DNA from: Trichosporon coremiiforme
Taxonomy: Eukaryota; Basidiomycota; Tremellomycetes; Trichosporonales; Trichosporonaceae
Assembly: GCA_039545355.1 (NCBI GenBank)
Contig: BCJJ01000007.1
Span: forward strand, 1,178,001-1,242,000
Reading direction: 5' to 3'
Length of the DNA: 64,000 bases
Shown: positions 13,701 to 23,491 of the stretch, piece after piece
How the letters are laid out: the number at the start of each line of letters is the position of its first letter
Numbering within the stretch: position 1 is the stretch's first letter
The notes under the pieces: generated by a model
What the model saw: only the letters and a program-made list of their open reading frames with translations
Database searches by the model: none
Told to the model about the DNA's origin: nothing
Made by a program: the position numbers and the translations under genes

Positions 13701-16398
13701 CACTGGCAGAGTTGGCCACTCTAGACACCTCCTGCGCCCGGCGGCACCTTTTGGGTGACTCGTAATGTGCTCACCAGTCTGACTTTTCGATGGAAAGAGC
13801 ATAGGTGACTTCGAACAACGGAAGCTACACACTACAACCACCAGGCGATCCTGTTCGGTCATTTAGACGGAGGAGAGATGCTGCTGATGGTACGTCCACA
13901 GGCCTACCCGCCCACTGGACCAAGTTGAACCCATGGTTGTAATCGATGTCGCAAAAACGCTTCTCCTGACGCAGCAACTAGAAGTTGTCGACTCCGACAC
14001 GGGCTTCAGGCGACCGCCTCGACTCTATCATCCGCCGAGGATGAATCCAGCAGAGAGTCAACGACCTTTGCCGCTTCCCCCACTGCCACCTCCGCTTATC
14101 AACATTGCGAGAAACATGTCGCACCAGCGGGGACCGGGAGGGGTAAAGCGTCTCGCTGTTCGAGACCATCTCTCGTTGTCTCAGCTCAGTCCAACTCGTA
14201 CACCGTGTCCCCTTTCTGGGCTGACCTGACATGGTATACGTGAAAGAAAGCCCTCAGCGGCTGCTTCATGTGCTGTGGCAAGATGAGGAGTTGAGCAGAT
14301 TTTTACCGCAGGAAGACATGACGATGAGTTAGGGATACCTTCACCTCAGCCACCTAACTTCGCGCGCGCGGGGCATTCACCGTAACCATCTCTCAACTGC
14401 AAAGCGACCTCTATGTCTCCGCCCGAAGACTGTTTGCATGTGCATGCTCCGTCTCTGATAGCGCATCTCAATCTGAGGGGACACTGTATTGTTTATTGAT
14501 CGAAATGCGATTCGCGGGCTTGCTGTCCACGGTTGCCCTCGCCAACCTTCATTCACGATATCGCATTATCCTTTGCGGACGAGGATGTTGAACGATGTCC
14601 AAGGGTCCTGCTGTCCTCTTTCTCCAGCGTTGAGGTTCGGATGCCTTCTTCTTGGTCGCGATGTCTGCGATCGTACAACGGCGGAGTAAGCTTCATGCGG
14701 GGTGGGTAAATCAAACAATTATTTATCTAGTCCGCCACAACCGCCTCCCTGGGGCAGCGCCTTCCAGTCATCCAGCGACACACTGAGCTCATGTTCACTC
14801 CATCGCTCGCACCATGCACGGTTTCGACGTCGGCAGCATTGATGAGCCGGCTCCTGTCGATGCTGCGCCAGTAGTCCTCACTACCTACGGAATGGACTGG
14901 GATGCCTTGGTCCACGCCACTCTACGAGTTCAACAACTTGCGACATCCCACCTTCAGTCCACACACCGTGAGGTCCGGCTATTTGCTATGAACCATGGCA
15001 GTCACGCCATTCATCAGTGTGGCCCCCTCGTGACCATGGCCCCGGCAAAACCTTTCGACCGCCGCAACGGGGTTTCAGCCTTACCATGCTGGATTTTTTC
15101 TCACCACCTTGCACTGCACGAGATAAATACCATTCGATACAGTTTCCCACGCTGCCCCGCTGTTGCTCTTCTGCATCGTTCGTCGACGCAAGTGCGTCAT
15201 CTGCGTGTAGTGCCACGGGAGGGCGGTAGAACCGCGCCGCCACATCTGCGCGATCATTGGCCGCCGGAGCTTACGACGCTTGTCTCAGTGTGCCGCCAAG
15301 GAACGACCGACCTTCTCGGATGTTTAACCAGAGCCAACCGAGCCATCGCAGGGCTGCGACTGGCTCGAGTCGTACTCCTGGGAGCGTTTAAGGGGTGTGC
15401 GTGAGCGCAGAACATGCGAAAACAGGGGGGTGAGTCACATGTGGTTGTGCCAGGACGGGCAGCCTTGAATTGCCTCGCAAGTGACTGGTGCTGTTCGCTT
15501 CCGCAGGCGTACGCAATTTCGATCTCTCAGACAACCGTCTGTAGGGTTTGCGTGCTTGACGGACGTGCACTGTTTCAACGCGGTCATGAACGGCACACAA
15601 ATTAAACGCTAAACATCCCGCTGACCGTGTGCTGACCATTCCTAGACCGTACGCCTAGGCCCGATCGCAACAGAAGTACATCCAGTTGACCCGGTTCCTT
15701 CGGTATGTCGTCGTCGTCCTGTTCTCAGACACGACCGCTTTGATATCAGAAGAGGCAGACGACGTCTCTTCATGGACCCTGTGGCAGACTGCAACGCCAG
15801 CCTCGAGAACATAGGCTCGGTGCGTGCCGAGTTCGGCGTGACAGGGTTCGGCACGATGTTGACACATGCGGGCACCAGGACCAACGAACGCACGGCCGAG
15901 AGGGTGGGGGCCGGGAGTACGCAGCTCGGTACCGATACAGAGATGGCAATCGAACCCGCGGTGCGTGGGAGAGTCCCCGTGCATAGAGGCCGCCTTAACC
16001 GCCACACAGTCAAGTTTGGCTTGTGGTCTACTGGGCGCTGGATTAGCCGACAGGAGTGAGACCGGGGCCGACCGTTGCTATGATCTTGCCGGTCGCGGAG
16101 ACGCCGAAAAGGTTTGAAGCGCTCATGCAGATATTGAATGACGCGCTTTTTGGTTGTTCTTCATGTTTGTTCAACACCGTTCGTCTTCGTTCAGCAGAGG
16201 CAGCATGCAAAATCGCGAGGGCTTAGCGGCATCACTACGGCTTTCCTCGACTTGCTGACCTTATTTTGCTGGCCCAAAGCCGTCGACACATCAGGCGGGA
16301 AGAATGTCGACAGGTTTCTCGCGTTGAAGCGTCAATTTCACGATGGCATTCACCTCCGAAGCGGACGACGATAAATGGCTATTGGAGGTGCCACTATA
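10760..16398. other. gene-poor stretch between velvet gene and transposon
   Basis: I see no recognisable gene. The longest open frame is 196 codons (14814-15404, plus strand); it has no familiar motif, no convincing exon structure and the composition of its surroundings. Potential splice signals occur but do not join into anything recognisable. No tRNA, no terminal repeats and no long tandem repeats were seen. Confidence 0.55.
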
Positions 16399-16425
16399 AA
16401 CTAGGGTCACAGGTTAAGTCGAACG
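16399..16425 (+). repeat. left terminal inverted repeat of the Tc1/mariner element
   Basis: 27 bp, identical to the reverse complement of 18129-18155. It is preceded by the dinucleotide TA, the presumed target-site duplication. Confidence 0.95.
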
Positions 16426-16572
16426 AGTGGTGCCACAAACGAGGCCGTGAACTGTCGACCTCGCTGCAACCACGAATAACTCATGCATATGCATGTTTCT
16501 TGCTCTATAAACAGTTGTTCCACGTGCATGGGAGTCTTGGTAACCTATATACGAAGCATGGTGCACCTGGGA

Positions 16573-17713
16573 TCAATACTTAATGTGTCCTCCATTAGCA
16601 GAGATGGTGTCCTTGATCCTGTTAGGCATGGACATGATAAGTCGGTCGATCTCATTCTGATCATAGGTGTTCCAGAGCTCCGTAGCGGCAGCGAATAGCC
16701 CCTCCTGGGTGGTGGGACGAGGGTTGAGACGGGCCAGGCGGCGCTTGAGGTTGCTCCAAAGGTTCTCAATGGGGTTGAGGCAAGGAGAGCAGGGAGGGTG
16801 AGGCAGGAAGCGCATGCCAAGTTGCTCTGCCTTGCCACGGGTGGCCTTGGCTGTGTGGACGACAGCGTTGTCCTCTACAACCCAGGGCAAGCCATAACCA
16901 CGCCACTGAGTCTTGACACGCTTCCAGCAATCAAACAACTCCTTCTCAGTCACCTGGGTGCGATAGATGGCCGCATTGACTCCCTTGCGCTTGGAGGTCG
17001 ACTGGGAGGTGTCAAACCACACCAGCTTCGACTTGCCGCCATACCAGATAGCCCCCCAGCACATAATCGACCCACAGCTCGATCTGGAGGTGTACTGGAT
17101 GTACCTGAGTGTCAGCACTCTTCCACAGCATGTAGAACGTCAGGAAAGACACTCACCGCTCATTGGCACGGTCAGAACCGATGGGGCGCGTCACATATGC
17201 TCTGTGGAGCTGGTCAATGTAGAGAGGGACCTCGTCACAGAAGATCACCTTCCTCCACTCTTGGAAGAGTCGCTGCTGCTCAAGAGCATAAGCGAGACGC
17301 TTCTCCTTGTGAAGGGGGCTTAGATACGGCCGCACAAGAGCCACAAAGCGGCCATAACCAAGCTGGCGACGTGCACGGCGCAGAGTCATGAGAGAGAGGA
17401 CAATGTCTCTGTCTGCAAGAGTGTCCAACACCTCACGATTGCTGGCGAAGGGCTGAGCCTCAAAGACCTCGTAGATCGCTCTGAGGTTGTCGGGAGTGAG
17501 CTTGGTGTGGCTGCGGGGGATGCGGATCCCCTGGACAGGGTTCAGAACAGCCAGAGCAGGTGGAATGAGAGCCTGGAGGCGAGCTAACATCACACAGTAA
17601 CCCACAGTGCTCTTGGCGACGTTGTACTCCCAGGCGACAGAGGAATAGCTGCGGTAGCGAGCCAAGGACGCAATCTTGGCGCGGCGGCGAGGTGTGAGGC
17701 AAGGGCGAGGCAT
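16573..17713 (-). CDS. Tc1/mariner transposase (DD34E, one intron)
   Basis: This enzyme cuts and re-inserts the surrounding element. Exon 1 runs 17713-17157 and exon 2 runs 17104-16573, joined across a 52-nt intron (17156-17105) with GTGAGT donor, CTGAC branch and CAG acceptor. The phase fits and the product is 362 residues. An N-terminal helix-turn-helix region follows the Arg-rich start (PRRRAKIASLARY). The catalytic triad is visible: D in VIFCDEV, D in WVVEDNAVVH and E in NPIENLW. Exactly 34 residues separate the last two, so the type is DD34E. CGSIMCWGAI fits the usual core strand. I chose the first ATG; an in-frame GTG lies 48 nt upstream. There is no stop or frameshift, so it may be active. 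Without the intron the two halves look like separate broken frames. Confidence 0.93.
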
Positions 17714-18128
17714 AGCTGCAAGTTCTGATGAGGTAGAGCTGTTGTGGAAGAGAAGTGGCACTCAAGGAGGCTTATATGCCACAAAGATGGACAGTCGGAC
17801 GGACTCCGCTGCCGATATGCATGGTTTCGACTCAATTCTTGGATTTTCCAAAAGCCCAGCTTCGGAGCTTGATACATGAAAGATTTGGGGCAAGCACAGG
17901 CCTCGGTGGCTGAGATCTAGGGCGATAAGGAGGGTGGTGACATGCAGCTTTATTGTGGTGGTGTGGTGGCCAGTATGCACGGTGCGCTCTGCAGCTCCAT
18001 TTGTCCGAGCTGCCAAGCATTCCTTTCGGCTCTACGCGGAGTTTCTAGGCATAAAGAGTACCGTTGCATGAGTTATGGATCAGAACATGAGCCACGGCGA
18101 GGTTGACGATGACGGGACCGTGCGCATC

Positions 18129-18155
18129 CGTTCGACTTAACCTGTGACCCTAGTT
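18129..18155 (-). repeat. right terminal inverted repeat of the Tc1/mariner element
   Basis: 27 bp, a perfect inverted copy of 16399-16425. It is followed immediately by TA, the second copy of the presumed target duplication. Confidence 0.95.
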
Positions 18156-18157
18156 TA

Positions 18158-19433
18158 GCCACCTCACGAACGAGAGCCCCACGAGCAATCGCTACTACGC
18201 TCGCGTTTGATCGTTGGAGTTGTCATAGACAATGACACAACATACGCTGTTGACCTAGGACGGAGCTGAACCGACTTCAAGACGTGAGTAGCAGGAAGGT
18301 TTGGATTGCTGACGTTAAAACGGGAAGGAGTCGACCTCGTAACGAGGTCATTTGACGTAACCTCTTCTTAAGCTGAACCGAACAGAATTCCATCGGCATC
18401 CATTCATGCATACCAAACTCTGCGTCGTGGGCGCGCTCGTAATTGGCTCCCGACGCGTTTGTCGGGTCGTGACTGCCGGACTGCCGGATCGGGTCCAAGA
18501 TCCTCGGTCACGTCGGAAATCCGGAGTCGGGCGAAGCGTACGTCCGAGAGGCGGTGCATAAATAGGGACGGGTCTCGGAGTAACGCACCCGAGATCTCTT
18601 TGCGCATCGTGGATGCCGGCAGCCATGGCGTAGGACATAATCAACCCAGAACTCGTCCCCATGGACGTCGACATGCAGCAACGATTCCTCGGTCTTCGAT
18701 GACGACTCCGGACTCCGCCACGATCATCGGTCTTCTCCAAACTCGAACCCAGCAGAACACCGCTGATGGGTCCGATCCCCCTGCTGAGATCGCTTCCCTC
18801 GTGTTTTGGTCCTGCGGAGCTACATTTCTGAAGCTTGCACAGAAGGAGACGTAACCTCAGTGGGTCGAGCGTCACTGTTGGCAGGCATTAATGATGAAAA
18901 CGCCCGAAGTAAGCTTTCTTAGCGCTTCGAACCGCGACTGACGTTCCTGAGTCCGGATTGCTGGACATAGGTTGGTTTGATATTGCCCTCGGTCACGGCG
19001 AGCTAAACCTTCGTGATGTCGCCATTCCGCCACACACGGCTGCAGGAGTCAGCCGAGGATGACAGAAAAACCCAGTTGTCCTTTGGTTGTGAAGGCCACT
19101 GGCAGTGAAAGTTTCCCACTGGAAGCTTTCCGCGACGACTCTCGAGCGAACGGGCGGTTATGTGAGGGCCAAAGGAGGAACCGCCGACAGAACCTGGGGA
19201 CGACGACGGAATGCATATGCGCCAGATGGGCGCATGGTTGACCCTCGACTATGGCCTTCGATCATCCACTCCGCTAGGCCCAACTTGGCCTTCATTTGAG
19301 CCCCTTGGGGGACGGGAAGCTGCTTCTGGAGGTCCAAGAGGCTCCGGCGCTTCGAGAAAGCGTTGCGCAGCTCCCAATTTCGAGCTTCTTTGACCGCGGC
19401 CCCTCTTAGGCGAGTCAGTTCTATTACCGACAA
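18158..19433. other. no gene recognised between transposon and tRNA-Lys
   Basis: Only short anonymous open frames occur here, the longest being 175 codons on the minus strand at 18348-18875. No domain, repeat or RNA gene was recognised. Confidence 0.5.
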
Positions 19434-19523
19434 GCCTCGTTATATCAGTCGGTAGATAGTGTGACTCTTACGCAGTAAAGCCGATTGATCACACAGTCAT
19501 GGGTTCGAGCCCCATACGAGGCT
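19434..19523 (+). tRNA. tRNA-Lys (CTT) with a 17-nt intron
   Basis: The cloverleaf is complete. Acceptor GCCTCGT pairs with ACGAGGC, the D-stem TATC with GATA, the anticodon stem TGTGA with TCACA, and the T-stem ATGGG with CCCAT around TTCGAGC. The anticodon loop reads CTCTTA before the intron, giving anticodon CTT (decodes AAG). The intron sits at the canonical place after position 37. The discriminator base is T, and a T5 run at 19527-19531 fits a Pol III terminator. The D-stem is unusual: the common G10-C25 and C11-G24 pairs are replaced by T-A and A-T, so both strands changed together. This also alters the internal A box. A decayed copy is possible, but every stem is intact. Confidence 0.9.
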
Positions 19524-19979
19524 TCCTTTTTCTCTCTGCTGTCCCTGCTATTCTCCTCGGCTCCTCTTCTGCAGTGCAGTGAGAGTGATGGCCCACTAGG
19601 CAACCAGTGATGGCCCAGTCCCAAGCTTACGTTACGAGACCGAAGGGGGTGTCGAGCGCACACGATCTCGAAGTGTGGCGGATCCGAGTTTGGGGAAGTC
19701 GTACCTAGATTTCGGAAACCGCCGCACGAGCTACTCGCGACAGCAATACGTAAGGGAAGTCAGCGAACACTCGTACTTAGCTTGCGACGGGCAGGGTGTG
19801 CAGCTACGGGTGCTGAATTCGGCAGCAGCATGTTTGCCATCTCAGACGCTGTGGCCCGAGTGATCGGATGTCCGCCTATCTCACCCTATCACATCTCGCG
19901 CCGTCGCTCTGTCCGATTCGTCCACCAATCGTCGAATAAAAAGTCGTGCTCCGTCATCGTCTCCGAAGAGAAACAGCAG

Positions 19980-20060
19980 TGGGACGAGGGCGGATCGAAC
20001 GCCCGACCTCAAGAATTGAGTATCTTCACTCTCGCGCTCTCCCAACTGAGCTATCATCCC
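19980..20060 (-). tRNA. tRNA-Phe (GAA) with a short 8-nt intron
   Basis: Read on the minus strand. Acceptor GGGATGA pairs with TCGTCCC (one T-G pair), and the discriminator is A. The D-arm GCTC/GAGC carries loop AGTTGGGA, and the T-arm GGGCG/CGCCC carries loop TTCGATC. The anticodon stem CGAGA pairs with TCTTG around a 15-base interior. That interior holds anticodon GAA and, by length, an 8-nt intron after position 37. The total of 81 nt equals 73 plus 8. The first 28 bases resemble the usual eukaryotic tRNA-Phe. It converges on the tRNA-Lys gene about 460 bp away. Confidence 0.9.
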
Positions 20061-22257
20061 AAGATTGGTCATGAAGGCCAAGACGAGAGCGCGCACAAGA
20101 GCGCCGGCCGTGGCGGTCAACTGGCCCCTGTTCTCAGGATGCTGCAAGCCGGAAGGTGGTCTTAGCCCATAGGACACCCACTGGATGGTCTTGTCTTGGG
20201 TTCACGGGTGCAAGACGGTCTGAGTGCCTTGGCTTATCGATTGCTGATGCTAGACTTCCGCCACCGACCTGGCTGATGCCAGTGCACGATCTCTAGCTCC
20301 TGACGATACAGTTGCGCCGCCTAGCTGAGCACAAGAGTCAGAACCTCGCATCACAGCGGTCTGTATCAATGCTATGGAAGAGTGTAGGAATCTGTCGATT
20401 GAGTCGTTTGGTGGAGATCATTCCACATCGGAGTGCACGCCGGTGGGGATGAACTCCCTGAACGCGTGGCTGGGACACCTGTGCTCTTCAACGCAATGTT
20501 CATGGGCCCACGCCTTCGATTCTCTATCGACAATGGCATCTGTAGCCTTTAGGCATTCGGTATAGCCGAGCAGTGCCCTTCTTATACAGTACTCTTCCCT
20601 TGAAGAGCCTAGCGTGAGCTTAGACAATGGTGGCAGGGACTTATTCGTTGACTTCCTCCTTTTCCTCCGAAACGCCACTGACGGATTCGTCAAGTGGTTC
20701 AACCTGAGCCATCCTATTTGCGCTGGAGCGATTGCATGCAAACAACGAGGTGCGAGGTGAGAGACGGCCACCACGATGACAACGGCATGACCTTGCGATA
20801 CAGTTGGTGCTCTTCCTCATGCGCGGCATCGTGTGCATACTTCGAGAAGTCGTAAGGAAGGCTTTCCGTCGGCGGGGAAGCAATGCACGGAACGCTTGAA
20901 CTGGGACGAGTCGCAACTGCCGCCTTGTCAGGGGCTGCGGAGGGCAAGGAGACGTCGCAAAGTCGTGGGCAGCCTCCACTCCAGCTTCTGGCTTTCGCTA
21001 CCTTGGTTAATATAGTCGCCGCACGGCAAACCGAGAATGGCAGCGCGTCCTACGACTTCTCAATCCGAGCCACTACTCTTCTTTGGTGTTGTGCAATGGC
21101 TGCGGAGTTTCAAGAATGGGAGGGACTGTCTTCGCGCCATCACACGACAATCTTACTGTCGCTACCGTTGCCCTCGTGTGTTATTGGTCCGCACTGCATT
21201 CGATCCTGCAGTGCGCTGGGTCAAGAGCAAAGCGGCCCAGCGCTGAGTGCGGGAGTTCTGGCGCTCCGCCCGTCCACTCTCCATATCCATTGATTGACCT
21301 GTGATATGAGACATTGAGGGCCAGTCGTATCGTACATCGCATCTGAACAGTAGGGGGCAGAAGTGGACGAGCGTGGTCAGGCAAACAGGACCCGGCCTGG
21401 TGTCAGTGCACGAGTCTCGCAACAGTTGACGAGGCATACCTCTTGACGGGCTTGCGTCACCAAGTCCTCCGTCCGTTCAACCCACTCGTCAGTGGTTTCG
21501 GGCAGGGCGTCATCGCAACTGTGCCGTTCCGTGGCAGCTTGCTTCCTGCTCGGTCAGGTTGAAATGCCGAACCTCTCTGATACCTACAGTCCGAGTGCCC
21601 GGTCGATCGCTGCTAGTACAACTCCGTCCTGCCCCAGGTCATCCCACGTCGCCTAACCAGAAAGGATCGCAAGCCATCACTGGCTCGCACGCTGTGCCAC
21701 TACAGCAAAGGTCCCCCCGCTTCACAGGCTCCAGGCGAAAAGGCGGGAGGTCGAAGTCGATACCTATTGTGGCGGGGGAAGCGGATCGGTGCCGGCGAGG
21801 CGGTTCGTCCAGGAATGCAAAGACATCGTCAGCTGGTTGCGACGGTAGAAGCATGAGTGTGAGATATCAATGAACAGAAGCTGAGGTGAATGCACATATC
21901 AGGTTAGCGCGGTGAGTGAAGGAAGGGGTGTCTAGAGCTCCGTGACCTGTCGACGCCATATCTCTAGCTGGCTCACTCGGCCTCGGCATCCGCTCCGCAG
22001 CCTTGACCTATCTCCGCAATCCCCTTGTGGCCGCAGTCGATGGATGAGAGAGCAGCTGGCGTGTGAGGAGCATACCGGAGAGGAAGGTGGGCAAATGCAT
22101 GGAGAGTGTCTTCCCCGATCACAGCGTCATGAACACCGGGGCGGGATCAAAATCTCAACTGAAGTTGACACCAGAGTGGAGGTCGACCACGTCCAACATT
22201 TCGGTGTTCGTCGTCCTCTCCTTGCCGCTTACCACATCCCTCATTACTTGCCCGACA
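20061..22257. other. no gene recognised; right end is promoter/leader of the Pinin-like gene
   Basis: Open frames here are short and carry no recognisable domain. The last 300 bases or so probably contain the promoter and 5' leader of the plus-strand gene starting at 22258. Confidence 0.5.
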
Positions 22258-23365
22258 ATGTCCTCTCCGAAGCGCGAAGCCGGCGACTCGGTTCCCACTT
22301 CCCTCAAATCCGGGGGTGCCGAGATGGAGCCAGCCGCCGCTTCGCCGCCACCATCAAAACCCGACGCCGACTCGGACTCGAAGAAGCGGAAAGACGTCGA
22401 CGGTGGCGACGCCGAGATGAGGGACGAGTCGAAGGAAGCTTACAGGGCCGAGGAGATGAAGGAGGAGATGAAGGAGGACAAGAAGGAGGGAGAAGCGGAG
22501 GAGAGACCGAAACCGGAGAAGCGCAGGCGGATAGACGACGGCAAGCGATCGGCGCGCATGTTTGGGAATATCCTCGGCACACTGCGCAAGTTCCAGGACG
22601 ACGAGGGCAAGACGAAGAAGAGCGAGGCGGTGAGTATAACGCCCGCGAGCGCAGCGAGCGGCCAACTCAGCGAGTTATGTTGCTCCATTGCGTAGCGAGC
22701 GGCGAACTCGACGAATTATGTTGCTCCATTTCGCAGCGAGCTATCTGTGCATAGATGAAAGCTTACGTACCCAGGCTCAGCGCCGTGCCGCGACGCAATC
22801 CCGGATAGCAGCCCGTCTGCAGACGGATGCGATCCAGTCCTCGGCCCTTTTGGCAGCTGAACGCGAGCTGCGTACCGTCCAAACCGCCCTTGCATCCGAT
22901 ACATTCCTCGACCGGCAACTGGCCGCTGAGGCGCGGCATGCCCTCCTCGAGTCCGCCAAGGGATATCTGTCCACGACTCCCTCTCCTCCTCTTTCCCGCG
23001 CTGGCCTCGGCGTCTCTGCGCCCCGGCATCCCTCCCGAAACGCGGCGCAGCCAGACCAGCTCTTCCCCGGCGACCTGCTCCCGAGTGCGTCCGTCGCGAC
23101 GGCGAAGGGACTCAGCGCGCTGTACTTCCTCCCCAAGGTCCTGTTGCCGGAACAGGAGGACATCCTCAGGGGACAGGAGCGCGATGTCGCTGACTTGATC
23201 CAGAAGGAGAAGGAACAGATTGAGGGGGAGAGGGAACGACATGCTGAGACGCGCGCGGCGCAGGAGAAGAAGCTCCGCGAGCTCCGGCAAAGGGTTGATG
23301 AGCTCCGGGCGCAGGAGAAGGAGAAGCACGCGCAGCAGGGACAGGAGATGGACGTGGAGGCGTGA
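22258..23365 (+). CDS. Pinin/SDK/MemA domain protein (splicing-associated)
   Basis: Pinin-family proteins are nuclear, associate with the exon-junction complex and influence pre-mRNA splicing. Exons 22258-22629 and 22775-23365 join in phase 0 and give 320 residues. The N-terminal third is very charged (runs of Lys/Glu and a KRRR nuclear-localisation-like patch). It is followed by the family signature RMFGNILGTLRKFQ near residue 105-118, which continues across the junction into AQRRAATQSRIAARL. The C-terminal 70 residues are a Glu/Arg/Gln-rich predicted coiled coil ending in EMDVEA. The 145-nt intron is larger than its neighbours and contains a 41-bp tandem duplication. The gene converges on TSC1 with only 126 bases between stop codons. 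Confidence 0.85.
22649..22741. repeat. 41-bp tandem repeat inside an intron (2.3 copies)
   Basis: Copies at 22649-22689 and 22690-22730 share the core ttatgttgctccatt and a gcgagcgg block, with several mismatches. The start of a third copy runs to 22741. The repeat makes up about two thirds of the intron of the Pinin-like gene. Confidence 0.85.
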
Positions 23366-23491
23366 GTCGAGCTCTTGTTTAGATCGAGTGTCCTATAGAC
23401 CACAAGTGTGGATTCGAGTGTATGCAACATGTGGACATAATGATGACATGACGTATGGTACAAATTCTGATCCGGCACAGGCTCCGAGCTA

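Larger units (their letters stand above)
16399..18155 (-). mobile_element. complete Tc1/mariner-type DNA transposon
   Basis: The element is 1757 bp long. It is bounded by 27-bp perfect terminal inverted repeats at 16399-16425 and 18129-18155, both reading inward from AACTAGGGTCACAGG. TA dinucleotides flank it directly at 16397-16398 and 18156-18157, as expected for TA target-site duplication by this superfamily. It carries one transposase gene on the minus strand with an intact frame after removal of one intron. About 400 bp lie between the transposase start and the right repeat, and about 150 bp between its stop and the left repeat. Identical TIRs plus an open transposase suggest a recent insertion. 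It sits about 1.3 kb from a tRNA gene. Confidence 0.95.

Noticed and set aside
14814..15404. A 196-codon plus-strand frame in the left desert
   Set aside because: It starts in an ATG but shows no domain, no hydrophobic pattern and no splice continuation; a chance frame is likelier.
1..22257. Idea that the left block is a retroelement-rich centromere
   Set aside because: I found no reverse transcriptase, integrase or LTR; the single DNA transposon is not enough support.
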